Shown here in pieces: positions 10,894 through 22,850 of a DNA stretch of 64,000 nt (its first letter is position 1; every line of letters begins with the position of its first letter). The notes beneath the pieces are model-generated. The model was not told where the DNA came from, did not search any database, and worked only from the letters and a program-made list of their open reading frames with translations. This DNA comes from Branchiostoma floridae (Eukaryota > Chordata > Leptocardii > Amphioxiformes > Branchiostomatidae). The stretch is from positions 23,418,273-23,482,272 of the forward strand of contig NC_049981.1 of assembly GCF_000003815.2 (NCBI RefSeq), read 5' to 3'. Both the position numbers and the translations under genes were made by a program.

Positions 10894-13800
10894 TTATTTG
10901 TCAGGAGGTTTGTTGCCGCATTCATGGCTCTCTATTTCTTCAAGATGGTACGGAGACAGCGATTGGCTGAGCCGTCTGGTCAACGCCCTTCTCAAGGAGA
11001 CGTAGTCTTCTAAATATGGGCATAAAGATTCGGTCCAATATATGAGAGGACAGATGTAGGTATATAGGTACTCAACAATATAGAACAACTTTATAGAGTA
11101 TTTTTGAGTTTGAGTTAACAATATAACGTCAGTGTTCTATAAAATCTTTGCAGTTGACTTGGTTAAAGAATTGAAGGAAGGCTGAATAGTAAATTCTGTG
11201 AAACATCTTCTTTTTCCTGACGTTTTTATTCAAAGACAAACCAAAGTGCACATCTTTATGTACATGGTATTGCTTCTCTGGACAGGTATATGAATCTTAT
11301 TTCGAATTCTCAACAAACACTCAAATTATCTTTTCGGATAAGAGAGGAATCATAGAAATGTATACGGAAGGAGAATAAAGTATGCAAATATTGAAATCCT
11401 ACCTTCATTGTAGTCGTCCTTTGATTGCTCAGAACCTGCCCGTCCATCTACATTTCTGGTGTTACCTCTGGTGCTAGCGGCTGTCTTCTCTTTTCCCTGT
11501 AAGTGCAGTATATGTATGTACGACATGTTGAACTTGGCCTTTTATAACTTTTTGTTTTACTTCTGAAGGCTTTTCTTGGTGAGGCAAGCTTCATAAGCTT
11601 CAATTTGTCTTCAGCATACGATAGATATAATGTAGCCTCCACCAGGCCTTCCTACGAGGAGCGGGGATCGTAAAATTCGGCAAAAAAATGGCCAGGGGAG
11701 TCAGTCCACGCTAAGGCTCATTTTGCACGGCCGACCATCTCCTCTAGTAGCAAAACTCCCCTGGCAATTTTTGCAAAATCTCCCTATAATAGTCAGCGTA
11801 GTCAGTCTGGTAGAGCTAGATACAGTGGGCTAACTCTATACTTCCTGCCACGCGCGGTGGGGAAAAAATCTGGACTGAAGTAAATGAAAATGTAACAGCC
11901 TATCCTGCCCCACAGTGACTGACCATTAGCTGAGCCTGACGGCCTACCTCTGTGTCCCGTCTCTTGGCCTGAGCGCCACTCCCACCTGTTTCCAGCTCCA
12001 ATGACGTAAAACACGTCACTACTTTCCCGTCCAGTTCAACAATAGTGATTTCTCTAGGCTTTCGTATCCGCTCCAGCTCTTGCTGTATCACACTTTTGAA
12101 ATGTGGATTCTCTCTTGTTGTAGTAGAAGTGATAGGAGTAGTAGGAGTAGTAGCATTGGGAGCGGGCCTTGGACGATGTGTAGGTGTACTGAGTGTTCTG
12201 TTTGGTGTTTCGAATGAGTCCACTTCTGTGCTTGTTTTTGTAACGTGCTTCGAGTTTACAGATAGAGAGTCTTCCTGACCGCTACTTGTGTCTGCGCTCT
12301 CTTCCTTAGACTGCAAAGGTTTGCTTTCAGTATCAGCTTCGAGGGCTCGAGATATAGCGGAATTATCTGCAGGTTCTGTCTCCTCCACGTTTTGAGTTGA
12401 AGGCACATCATTTGTAACTTCGTTAAAGGCTGGAACATCTTGGACTATGTCTATGCCATCCAACCCGTCGGCGGTAGTTGTTGCATCTGTGTCTGCATAG
12501 GGTTTTCCAAAGTGGAAATCCCATGTTTTATCCGTTCTTGTTATCAAGTCGTCGTTGTCAGCGGCCGTCTCGGTCCGTGCGCAGAGCCCGGCTATACTGG
12601 TGGGACGCTTGGTGCCCGTGGGGTCGCTGTACGAGCGGCTCGCTAGCGTCTTCTTCACTGTCACGTGCGGTGCATGCGCGCTCTCGGCGGCAGGCGACAG
12701 CACCGTCACGCCCTCCGTGTCCTTGACCTGGATCAGCTGATTGGAGAGGTCAATGTCATGGAGAGTGTTGGGGGTTTCCTCCTCTGGGGCGGCGGCGCAT
12801 GCGTCCTCGTCCGAAGAATGGACAACGGCCCTGTAGTGAAGACAGATGACTAGGTTATTAATGGTATTTTTTCAGACGCATTACGGGGAATACTAATACA
12901 GCACTGGTAGACAATTGATTACAAATAGAACCACGTGGTGTTAATCAGATGGTTGTCAACAAAACAGTTTTGCATTACCCCCGTGCAACTGTTACTACAA
13001 TCGAGGACAGCAGACAACAGCTAAGAGATCACCATGGTATACACACTGTTCTCCATTTGCTTTTCTGCTTGAGTTGCATGCGCGCCTTGTCAAATAGGAT
13101 AAATGTTCAAGAGTATCTCTCAAATGATAAACTTGTAGTTGATCTACAAAGGATAGATCAAATGGGTTAACAATTGTGAATATCCTCAAAATAAACAAAG
13201 AAATGTAAGGATCCTTTCTAGAGCTTACCTTGTGACTCTCATTATTTGCGGGGTTGCTTGTTCCTTATCACCGTAATCTCTTCTGACTGACCCTGACGGA
13301 CTGTCCCCCTCGCTGACGTGGTCCTCCAGACCCAGGTTGACCAGCGCAGTGACCAGGTCATCCGGCGCCTCGACCTCCGAACTGCTCTTTCGACGAAACG
13401 TCCAGTTGCTGTCACGGCGCTTGCGCAGTACCGCGGACTCCGGCCGGGGACTGTCCCGGATGTCGCTAACGATCATCTCGATTTGTCTGTCAGCCAATGA
13501 GAGCCTAGGAATATAAATCAGATTTCTTTAGTCTGACATATTTTAAAGTAGATAAATCAGGCAATTTTTCGAACTCAATCAATGTACATCTTTAGTCGAA
13601 GGGCCAATGCTCTAGAACACGCTTATTTTACAAAACAGCGAAAACGACGCCACGCGCCTCTCCCGTGAAACTAGCCTTTACTTAAGTACTCATAGCATAA
13701 AGTTGGTTAATTACAGGTCCATGAGATTTGTCATGCTGAAAGCGCAGGATTCAGCGCGTCTCATCATGGTCAAATCATTGGTGTTTGTTGAGTTTCACTT

Positions 13801-16800
13801 TGAAAAATCGTTCCATGAACATCGCACACTTTACGGCAAATTTGTTGGCTTTTAGCAAGCGTTGATGAATATTCTTGAAAATCTGTGTGCTGATTTTCAG
13901 AGACATAACCTTTCATTTGATATATAGCTTATTGTCGACTGGAGTGGTTGATAGCGCAGCACCAAAATAGAAAATGGCCACTCTGTTGAAATCAAGACGC
14001 CGCGCCGCGCGCGTTCCGAACACAATTGGAACGCGTCGGCCCAGTGGAAAGCACGGGACTTATGTTGATCTTTGTCAAGGGATCGTAAGCTCCTAAAATT
14101 CTCCATCCGTCTTAAAGTTGATATGATGATTCTCCAAAAACTTAGCTTTCACTTGATATAAATCTATATGTCTCTTTAAATGGTTTGTTGCACAATGGTA
14201 GAACACTGAAAATTGTCACCTCGTTATACAGACGCGGCACCTAGCGTGTTCTAACTCGGAACGCGGTCGCTCTGCATACAATCACGGAACTAGACGGTCA
14301 AATTTGTCATGGTGTTGTAAGCATGTAGAGTTCATGAATATTCTTGAAAATGTGTGTACTGATTTCTAGAAACCTTTCCTTTCATTTGATGTATAGCATT
14401 TTGTCGACATGATTGGTTGATAGCACAGCACCAAAATAGAAGATTTTCACTCCGTTATAAAGTACGCGGCTCCTCGTGCGTTCTACCGCGGAGCGCAGTA
14501 TCTGTTCGTGTAGCTGTAGAACTTGACAGTCATCTTTGTAACGGCATTACAGTCATGGCGAGTTTTCTATCCCTCTTGAAATTTCTGTGTTGGTTCACGG
14601 AAACCTTAGCTTTCATTTGATGTATAATTTATTGTCGACGCTGTTGGTTACTAGCAAAGCACTGGCATATAAAAATGTTCACTCTGTTGAAGACGCTGCG
14701 CCCCGTACGTTCTACCGTGGAACGAGGTCGCCCAACGTGTTGTCGCAGGTTTTCTGGTCTAAACTCGTTGCTCCTGAAATTAACCAGAGAACTTTGGTAT
14801 CATTGTAAAGGCAATGAAATGGACTATCACACTGTGGAATTAGATAATCGGATCTAGGTGAATTGTAAAACAGGCAAGCACAAGTAGACTGGACAAAAAA
14901 TGCTAAAGTTTCAAAAGCCATAGTGCCAGATGTCATTTTGTAACGCGCAAAATATGTACATAGTTGTGCTGGAAAAATCCTGTAGATATGAAAAAGTATA
15001 AACATTATGCAAGTCTAAGGTCTCTTTGTTGCACCACAGACAGTTGTTTACATCCATGCAGCGGCCTCAAGCTGTGCCCCGACTTGCGCCGTGTCTTTAG
15101 AGAATAACGCGTTCTATATGATCTGAGCCGTTTTAGAAAACCCCGGAAGTAGAACCAAATGTTAACATGTTCGATGCTTGGCCCTTCGACTACTTCTCCT
15201 TGCATTGAGCATCGATATAGACCATCCGAAGTAACTACCTTCTAAGAATAATCAATATTGTCCGTTTTTTGACGACGCCTTAGGGGAGTCGTCAATTGGT
15301 ATATATTGCGTTCAGTCTGCAAAAAATCTAGGAATTGCACAGGAATTTTTCCACAGGAATGCAGTATGCTGGGTATGCAAGCACCCCCCCCCCCCAATTT
15401 GTTCCAGATGTATCTCTGGTATGCAATTGTGGAATGTAGATCACACTGGCTCCCTGGAGGAATTTGTCCCTTGAAACTTAAGTGGTAGACAGGGAAACTC
15501 TGCACAATGGATCACGTTGTCTTGGTTGTTATGTTATGTTATGAAGGATACATTTTCTTTTCTAGAGCTTGTTCAAGCCATACGCCACAGGCAGACAGGA
15601 AATACTTCATATAGAGGTCATGATCTTGAATGATGGCATCCAAATGGTTATCATATTCAGAGCCAAATATAATTGTTCAAGGCCTATTATACTATCCAAG
15701 GACTGGAATATTACGAAGTAGGACAGCCTGTGGGTTAGGTGCAAGAAAGTCATTCAAGGACGGAAGTGCTGGAAACAGTTGGTTCTTCCTTATTTTTTAT
15801 TCTCCACTTAGATACACACTGTAGTGCTCAGCTGTAGGTTTAGGTGATCTTAGGTTACTGGCAGACCATTGTGCTGTACCTGGGATAGTACATTTCTGCT
15901 GGCTGTAGGTTTATGTAACAGGTGGGCTCGTATATTGTGCCAGGGATAGTGCGACAAGGAAGTTCCAGTCTATTTCTGATTTGAGTTGTATTGTTGTTCC
16001 CCTCAATCGTCGTCATGGCAATAATATTTTTATTGCCAGTCTTGTTTGCCTTTTCATTGAATAAATCTAACAATTTCCACCAAAAAATGCTAGTATAACA
16101 TGTAAGATCATAGAGAAAAGGGGAAAATTACGCTGCGTCCTTTGAAAAACAAGTATCTATTTGTAGTGCATATAGTTGGTCCTTTCCTTGGTGCTGAACA
16201 AGTAATCTTGGAACCAAATGCAGTTTAGTGGGTCCGCTTCAGTCAGCTAAGGTAGCCGTTTGGTACCACATTTCTATCAGAAATAGGGTTAGACAGCGGG
16301 AATAATGTTAATTTACACATGAAAGCTGAAGGTAGTGATTTTTGTATAAATGTCTGGACTACTTGCATGTATAACATCACTCCATATTAACGCCTCCTGG
16401 CGGTTCTTACAGGAACTGGACGACTGCCATACCTGTAGGCATTGTTTTGTTTTGTTACTCACCCTTCATCTGTGCTCTTGTCCCCTGCTTTACCGACAAC
16501 TTCTTCGGCGGGCAGACAGACAGGAGCGGACCCTGAAATATTGATATATATGTATCTACAAAATAGCACGTTAAATGAAAATTGACATGTTTCTTTACGT
16601 CGATGAAGATTAGACATCCAGGTAATAAGATATGCCAAAAAAGCAGTTACTCAAGCAACTGGAGTTGGAAACGGTCAGACGATTCAGATGGCATCCACTA
16701 TCTTTTGGCATGACATGTTTCTTCAATTTACAAAACGAATGGAGTGGTATGCGCACTTTGTGGTTCTTTTCAAACAACAGAATTAAAAGAAAATTTACGG

Positions 16801-19800
16801 TGCTTCTGTTGAAAAAGTGACTTTGACCCCTTCCTTCTCCAGCTGTATCCGGGTCCGTCTGGTTGATCGTGCGGGAACAGGGCGTCTTTCCTGGGAAGCA
16901 GCCTGGCCTCTAGGGAGATGTCCTGCCACTGCGATCTGATAGGGGGCGGTGTTGGCGCGCGGCCGCACGTCGGTATCGTCTTGTGGTCTGCCGTCAAAGT
17001 TTGCTCGCTGTCGTCGTCCTTCTTGCTTTTCCAGAACTTCCAACTTTTTCTTCTCGACTTTCGCTTTGTCCTCGGTAGCTGTGTTCAAAACATGACAACA
17101 GGTGTTAGTCTAGTACAAACACGATAATAAGAAAATGTTCCTCTGATATTAGTGATTTGAGGCGTAAATAAACAGAGAAAAAAGAAAACAGTTGGGAGGA
17201 AAGAGTGACTGGTGTCCTAGTTTTCCTAAGTATAAATATAAATCTTAGCTTATTCTTTTTTTAGCAGGGCCATACGTTCTTTGGATAGAAATTAGGAATA
17301 CCAACAATGACTACATTTCTGCAAACCCTTCAGGTTACGAAATGTTTTGCGCATATACGATGAAAGTAATTGTGGGCCTTAGTACGAAGACGAATTGTGT
17401 TTACTACACGAACCCTGACGTCTGAAGACCGTGACGCGGTGCTGATGAGACTGCGGGTCCGTGGGAGACGTTCCGCGGACAGGGCGGACCTGTTCAGTGT
17501 GGGGAAGGGCGACGCTGTGTCGTCTGTACTGCAGCTGATGCCACTGTCGACTGTGGGCGGTAATGGGGAAGCAATTAATAGGCGGTTGATGGTTCTAAGT
17601 ACACATGCACCGAAAATGCTATCAAAGGTGAGAACCCCTAAGACGCAACCAAACAGGTCTGTGTCTAGAAAGTTCTTGAACTTTTACAAGTAAGGGACCT
17701 TCACCTTGCATTGGCGCTGTAGAACACGTTCTGCTTACACAAATCTGTATAAACTAGATGCAGTTGGTCGGTATTGCAAAAGAAAATATAAAATTTATCT
17801 CTGTGTAAACCAAAATCATCCCAAACCATATCTTTCAACTCAGAAAGAGTTCAGTTTTCATATAAAACAGTGCCAATGCTAAACATAATTAAGACATTAT
17901 TTCCATTATTATGAGACTAAAACCAAAACAGAACACGTTTGCCTACGCAAACCTGTAATACAAACGAGTGACTAACTTGATGTAGTCGGTTTGTCTTGAC
18001 GTCGCACCCAGAAACCGCGTTGGCCGAGCATCTCGCCCTGCAAGGATGTGACGTACTGGGTACATACGTCATTTCCGCTTTGTATCGCCAGTTGATAGGG
18101 TGACACGCCATCCTATTCAATACGATATAAATGTTAAGTAGAAAATTTTAATGTTGATGAATCTTGATGAAGTATAAACCTAAAGGTTCATAGGATCTAC
18201 ATATCAATTTATCTATGAGTCAATTTCTATACCTTTGTGATCCATAAATAATATTTCTTTTACCTGGTCTTTCTGGTGAATATCCAAACCCAGTTCTACA
18301 AGTAGTTTCAGGCATCCCATGTGTCTAGAACAAAGAATGTACAAAGTTAATTAAGTTTTGTTGTTGTTTACGTTTGAAAGTCGTTAAGTCACTGTAAACA
18401 AAAGAATGGGATGACAAGTTAAAATCTAATATTTCATGACATCTTAAAGTTGTAAAATGACAGAATCTTACCCCTTTGCTGCTGCGTCGTGCGCAGCTGT
18501 ACCACCTTCCTTGTCCGTCATCTTTGCGACCTCTACCGACTTGCGCTGGGACAGCAACCAGCGCATGATGTTCGTGTGCCCCATTGCTAAAAATACGTTT
18601 CATAAAATTCATGTCACCATCAGAAGTTGAACACAATGATTTCATTTTGTCATGAAAGCGAGCATAAAGGACGTGAACAGTGTTAGACTGACACAATCTT
18701 AGACATAATAACATGTAACTAATCATATATCTTAGACCATCTTATGCTGGTTCAAGCCCTATGAGTATGACGTACCTGCCGCATAGTGCATGACGGTAGC
18801 TCCGTCCTTGGTCTGCAGTCCCAGCGAGCCAGGACCCATCCTTCCCACAAGCCACTGCACTGTTTCAAGATGGCCGCCCTGTACGGCCACGTGCAGAGGT
18901 GACTTCTCCTCATTGGTCGAGATGGAGACGTCTCCGTTCATGTCTTCCACCATGTAAGAAAGACAGTCCACGTGTCCACCTTGGGCGGAGTAGAAAATGG
19001 GCGTGGCTCCTGCAAGGAGAAAAAAACAAGCTGCATTGTCAGTTTGTAATCACGCAATAGCATAACACTTAAAGTTAAATATTGAGTCAAACTTTGACAC
19101 CTGTTGGCTCTGTAAAGTACATGCGAGGCCGTCGAACTGGCATGGGTTTAAATTCCCAAATCTATTGGTCCTCAGGCGTTGAAATCCTTATATTGCACAA
19201 TTTTCTCACTTGCCCGTGGTGAAAATGAGTACTTCTATTAGGGACGTACTTTGGATGAACTGACTGACTGAACTTTAAATCGTCCGAGTTTGTGGAGAGC
19301 ATGTTTACTCAGGTGAAAATCAGTACTGCACGTACCTTCGACAATTACATATTAGAGGTCACCCCGCATGCACTGTCAGTTGATCAGCCCTATGTCAGTT
19401 TGGCTTTACGCAACTAGCACAAAATCAAACTGGTGTGCTACAGCTTACGGCGGTATTGGAAGCTAATAGATAAGTTTAACTACCGATGTTCTGTACCTCT
19501 GACGTCCTGTGTGCGCACGGAAGAGTTGCTGCTCGTCGCCAGTGTCTTGACCAGCTGTAGGTTCCCCTTGGCGGCGGCGATGTGCAGCGCCAACAGCCCG
19601 TCGTTCGTTTTCATCTCCACCAGAGTCTCCCCGAACTGGTCCACCAGCCATAGCGCCACGGCCTCACGGTCTCTACCATGGTCAGGATGTACCACATTTT
19701 AACATCATGAACAAATCCGCTAAACTGTTTAAATCTTTTCTAATTGCATTCCAAATCAACAGATATAAACTCATACGTACATGGAAGCAGAAATGATTAC

Positions 19801-22269
19801 ATAAATGAAAATTGAGATGGAAAACACTAACTGAAGTATATCTAAACAGATGCAAACATAAACCACAGGTCCGAAGATCTCAATCCTCTATATTTCAGCA
19901 ATATCCTACAAATGTTAGTATGGACACGTTCTGGACGTTCATTCCTATGACGCTGAAGAAGAGAAAGGGTGATAGATGTCATTTCAAAAATACTAAAGTA
20001 ATCTCCGAATCTTATCCAGTTGTTCAAATATTGTTAAACTGGATGTCTTACGTATCTGTCAACGTATCTATACAAACATATCTAACATCATGAATACAGA
20101 TGTATACTCAATAAAACTAGCTTATTTATGTTTCCGGACCAATGGTTACAACGAAGAGTGGTGATTCGGCTTAGAGACTGACCTGAGCACAGCAGCATGG
20201 AGGAGTGTCAGTCCGCCGCTGTCCCGATCGAAGCCGATGTCGAAGTGGTGATCGTAGCCGTTGAAGAGGATGAGCTTGAGGCACTTGAGCTGGCCCTCAG
20301 CGGCGGCCACCATGGCGGCCGTCTCCCCGCGCACATTGGCTGCCCGGGTCGGCACCAGGTCCTGCGTCACGAGCCACCTGGGAACGAGAGCAGAGCACGA
20401 TCATCCATAATGTCGATGCTGGACTCCAAGCAGATGCTGGGAGAGGGATTGTTGGAGAGGCCCGGTCGGCACTAAACGTGGCAATTTTTCATCTGCTTGA
20501 AGATAATTACGATAACAGGCGGGTATGAACCTTTTTCCTACAGAACCGTAAATGGTGAATGTCAATGGTCAATGGCCCTGGTCAATGACTGTACAAATGT
20601 TTTGTTTTCTAAATCGGCTTGCAATTGATCGTCACTGCCATACAGAACCTAGTTCACATTCAGAAGTAACGTCATCTAGTTCTCAGGACCAATCACGTAT
20701 AGTTCTTGTTAGATAATGATAGACGAGTCCTTGGCTTCAACTCTGTAACGCTGCCCTTTAGACCCTGGCATGGATAAACGATATCCCGGATTTGCATGAG
20801 ACGGTTGGGGTCAGGGGAGGACATAGTTCTGGTGACTGTGGAGGCGTCCCTGGAAACCAGTCACACGGGTGTGACGTCATGCGTACATGCATGGCCCTGA
20901 AGTTCAAAATAGAGCCAATGTAGGCGCCGTCCAAGTTTAGAATACGCGCTCTTCCTTTGATTTGAAGCTTTTCTTGATGTTTTTCTTGATGTTTGGATAG
21001 CGACAAATCTGTAAAAGCCCAATAAAGGTACAGAATATTTGCAACCTACAGAGTATTTCTTTCCGAAAGTCTAAACAAAATGGGGGAGCAGTTTATTTCC
21101 AGTTCTTCTGAAATAAGATAGCAGTCTGTTTATCTAATTAGAGCAAGTCGTTAATGACATTTTGTGATTCTAAAGTCGAAAGACGGCAAACTTCAAACCA
21201 CAGGAAGACGATGATTTAGTACAGGTTCGCACTTAACCAATGGGTCGCATAATGTTTAGCTATACATAAAACATGTTAGAAAATATCATTAGTATAATTA
21301 CATATATCTATCTATCTTCATAATCATTCATAGTTAATATTTCTTTGCGTGCTAGGTTTAGCGGATAAAAAGTTCAGCAGAAAATCCTCAAATCCATTTG
21401 TCTGACAAGACTTGTTGAACTTGAAGGGCCGTCAGCGAGCATTAAGACTGTGTGTATAAACCCAGATCACTCCCGGACAGACGTTTACAAACTGCTGATG
21501 GTGCCCATGACGATACATCACTGCCACTCCGACAGTTTCTAACGACACATTTTCCGTGTCTCTATCTTGTGCCAAAGAATCCGATAGAAAGCGCTTTCGA
21601 GAGCGCCTCTTGTGCTATCTGTGCGACAATGGGAAAACGGCTCGACGGCAAATCGTGACGGCTGCCTTTTGTCCACCAAAACCGCGTGACCTTTTAGGAT
21701 ATTTTCAGAAGCATGGGGGTTCCAAGTAAGGATCCAGTCTACACACGAACGTGAAGTGAATATCCAGATCAGGAGAAAACTCTACCTTCTAAACATCCAA
21801 ATCATCATCATCATCCTCGCCACATATCAGTCAATGTTTACTGAGGCGGGCCGTCCCAAGAATCTTTTAACGCCCCTATTTCAATTTCCGGTTTATGTGG
21901 ATATTATCTCCTTTTGATGTTCAAAAACTCTGACACTTAAGGGAGATTTGTGATGACAAATTTGCATATTTGTGCGGCTTACTCAAAACGGAGGACCATA
22001 AGAAGGTACTTATCCTACTGCTCAATAGGCCTGTCTGTATCTATAGTAATGATGATTATTAAGAGGCACTGCGGGATGCTGTATTTTGTATTGAAAGGTT
22101 CAGCAGGGGGAGATTTACTTCTCATTCATGATGCTGATTTATTGTCTGGCGGAGACACGGGACGACTTGCTCAATTTCCTCCCTGCGTTACCAAGACAGC
22201 GGAGTGGGGAGATTTATCGATTACGTACACTTATTGTACACTTATAACACACACACACACACACACACA

Positions 22270-22301
<32 letters not shown>

Positions 22302-22850
22302 GACACTGTGTAAGACTAATCAAAAATCTTACAAAACGTTTTCTGACACGAAGATAAGTCACTCACAAATGACGGTCAGAAAAGAAATAATATTCATTTG
22401 CTTCACAGGTTACGTTCTAGTCCAATGCCATAACGGATTGACTGAACGGTAGGATTTTTATCATCTACTTAGGTCTTCGACATTTCATTTTCGAGCTGAT
22501 CATGAATTTCGTTCAAGTGTAAATCAGTGCTTATAGAGCCCGTGCCACATGTACACTGAATGACATTACCTCACGCAGTGACTGTGTCCTTTCCTAGCTG
22601 CCAGATACAGCGGCGTGCTGCCGTCCTCGTCAAACAGGGCGATATCTTCTTTCTTCTCCCCCACCACCCTCTTCAGACAGCCCAGGTGCCCCAGGGAGGT
22701 GGCATGGTGGGCGGGAAGCTCCGCTCCTCGGCACTCCTCGCACATCTCTCCGAGGAACGTCCGGACGGGCTCACGGCGGTCGTCGTCGTCGTCGGAGAGA
22801 GAAGCTAGGCTGTCCAGATCTAGGTCTGCCTCTGACTCGCTTGTTGTCAT
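10894..22850 (-). CDS. ESPN: Espin / espin-like ankyrin-repeat actin-bundle protein, 13 exons
   Basis: Exons: 22850-22570, 20377-20183, 19672-19497, 19009-18776, 18586-18472, 18324-18264, 18112-17977, 17550-17410, 17078-16799, 13504-13229, 12830-11948, 11496-11403, 11009-10894; 2988 nt, 995 aa, phases close. Residues about 40-385 form roughly nine ankyrin repeats whose order follows vertebrate espin (LPAHHA, GSTPLYLAA, GATPIFYSAQGGHVDCL, DGATVMHYAAAMGHT, GGTAAHDAAAKGHMGCLKLL). After the repeats comes DSGISCSTDD (exon 8), matching the DSGMSSPNTT of espin. The rest is Ser/Thr/Glu-rich with a basic coiled stretch (KVEKKKLEVLEKQEGRRQR). I do not see the poly-proline runs or the C-terminal actin-bundling module of long vertebrate espins. 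Espins organise parallel actin bundles in microvilli and stereocilia and bind myosin III. The donor of exon 8 (C|GTGTAG) is the least certain junction. It could be the ESPNL-type paralogue or a pre-duplication gene. Confidence 0.8.
11678..11780. repeat. Inverted repeat (MITE-like) in espin intron
   Basis: GCAAAAAAATGGCCAGGGGAG is mirrored by CTCCCCTGGCAATTTTTGC about 100 bp away, between espin exons 11 and 12. Non-coding. Confidence 0.65.
13880..14760. repeat. About 233-bp satellite-like tandem array in espin intron
   Basis: Four diverged units anchored by TTTCATTTGATGTATA at 13911, 14147, 14380 and 14611 (spacing 231-236). Each unit carries TTGTCGAC, GCACCAAAATAGAA, CACTCTGTT..A and a GC-rich GCGTTCTACCGCGGAACG-like block. 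It lies in the intron between espin exons 10 and 9 (13505-16798). No frame is conserved among the copies. Confidence 0.85.
14761..16610. other. Espin intron sequence without recognised exons
   Basis: Continuation of the large intron. It holds a poly-C run near 15384-15396 and one possible 39-nt cassette exon (16536-16498 on minus; acceptor TTTCAG, donor GTAAAG) that would keep frame (13 codons) but has no protein support. Nothing else is seen. Confidence 0.4.
16611..16720. repeat. Dispersed repeat family H, copy 2
   Basis: Shares TAATAAGATATGCCAAA, GCAGTTACTCAAGCAACTGG, GGAAACGGTCAGACG and GGCATCCACTA with the copy at 2656. Next to espin exon 9. Confidence 0.7.
20400..22560. other. Espin intron 1
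   Basis: About 2.2 kb without a supported exon. It holds a CTCCAAGCAGAT family B terminus fragment near 20418, a full CRE palindrome TGACGTCA at 20872-20879, and the CA/CT microsatellite at 22247-22301. Confidence 0.45.
22247..22301. repeat. Compound (CA)n(CT)n microsatellite
   Basis: About 11 CA/AC units followed directly by about 15 CT units with one TTT break. Confidence 0.95.

Noticed and set aside
17370-17693. 107-codon plus-strand frame
   Set aside because: The minus strand of the same region is an espin exon with matching phases and the conserved DSGIS motif.
20872-20879. Full CRE palindrome TGACGTCA as an internal espin promoter
   Set aside because: An 8-mer alone, with no start-site, CpG or conservation evidence; a second one at 1450 lies by a MITE.
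20758-21006. 82-codon minus-strand frame in espin intron 1 (HPCDWFPGTPPQSPEL)
   Set aside because: No homology recognised, does not fit espin phases with flanking splice sites.
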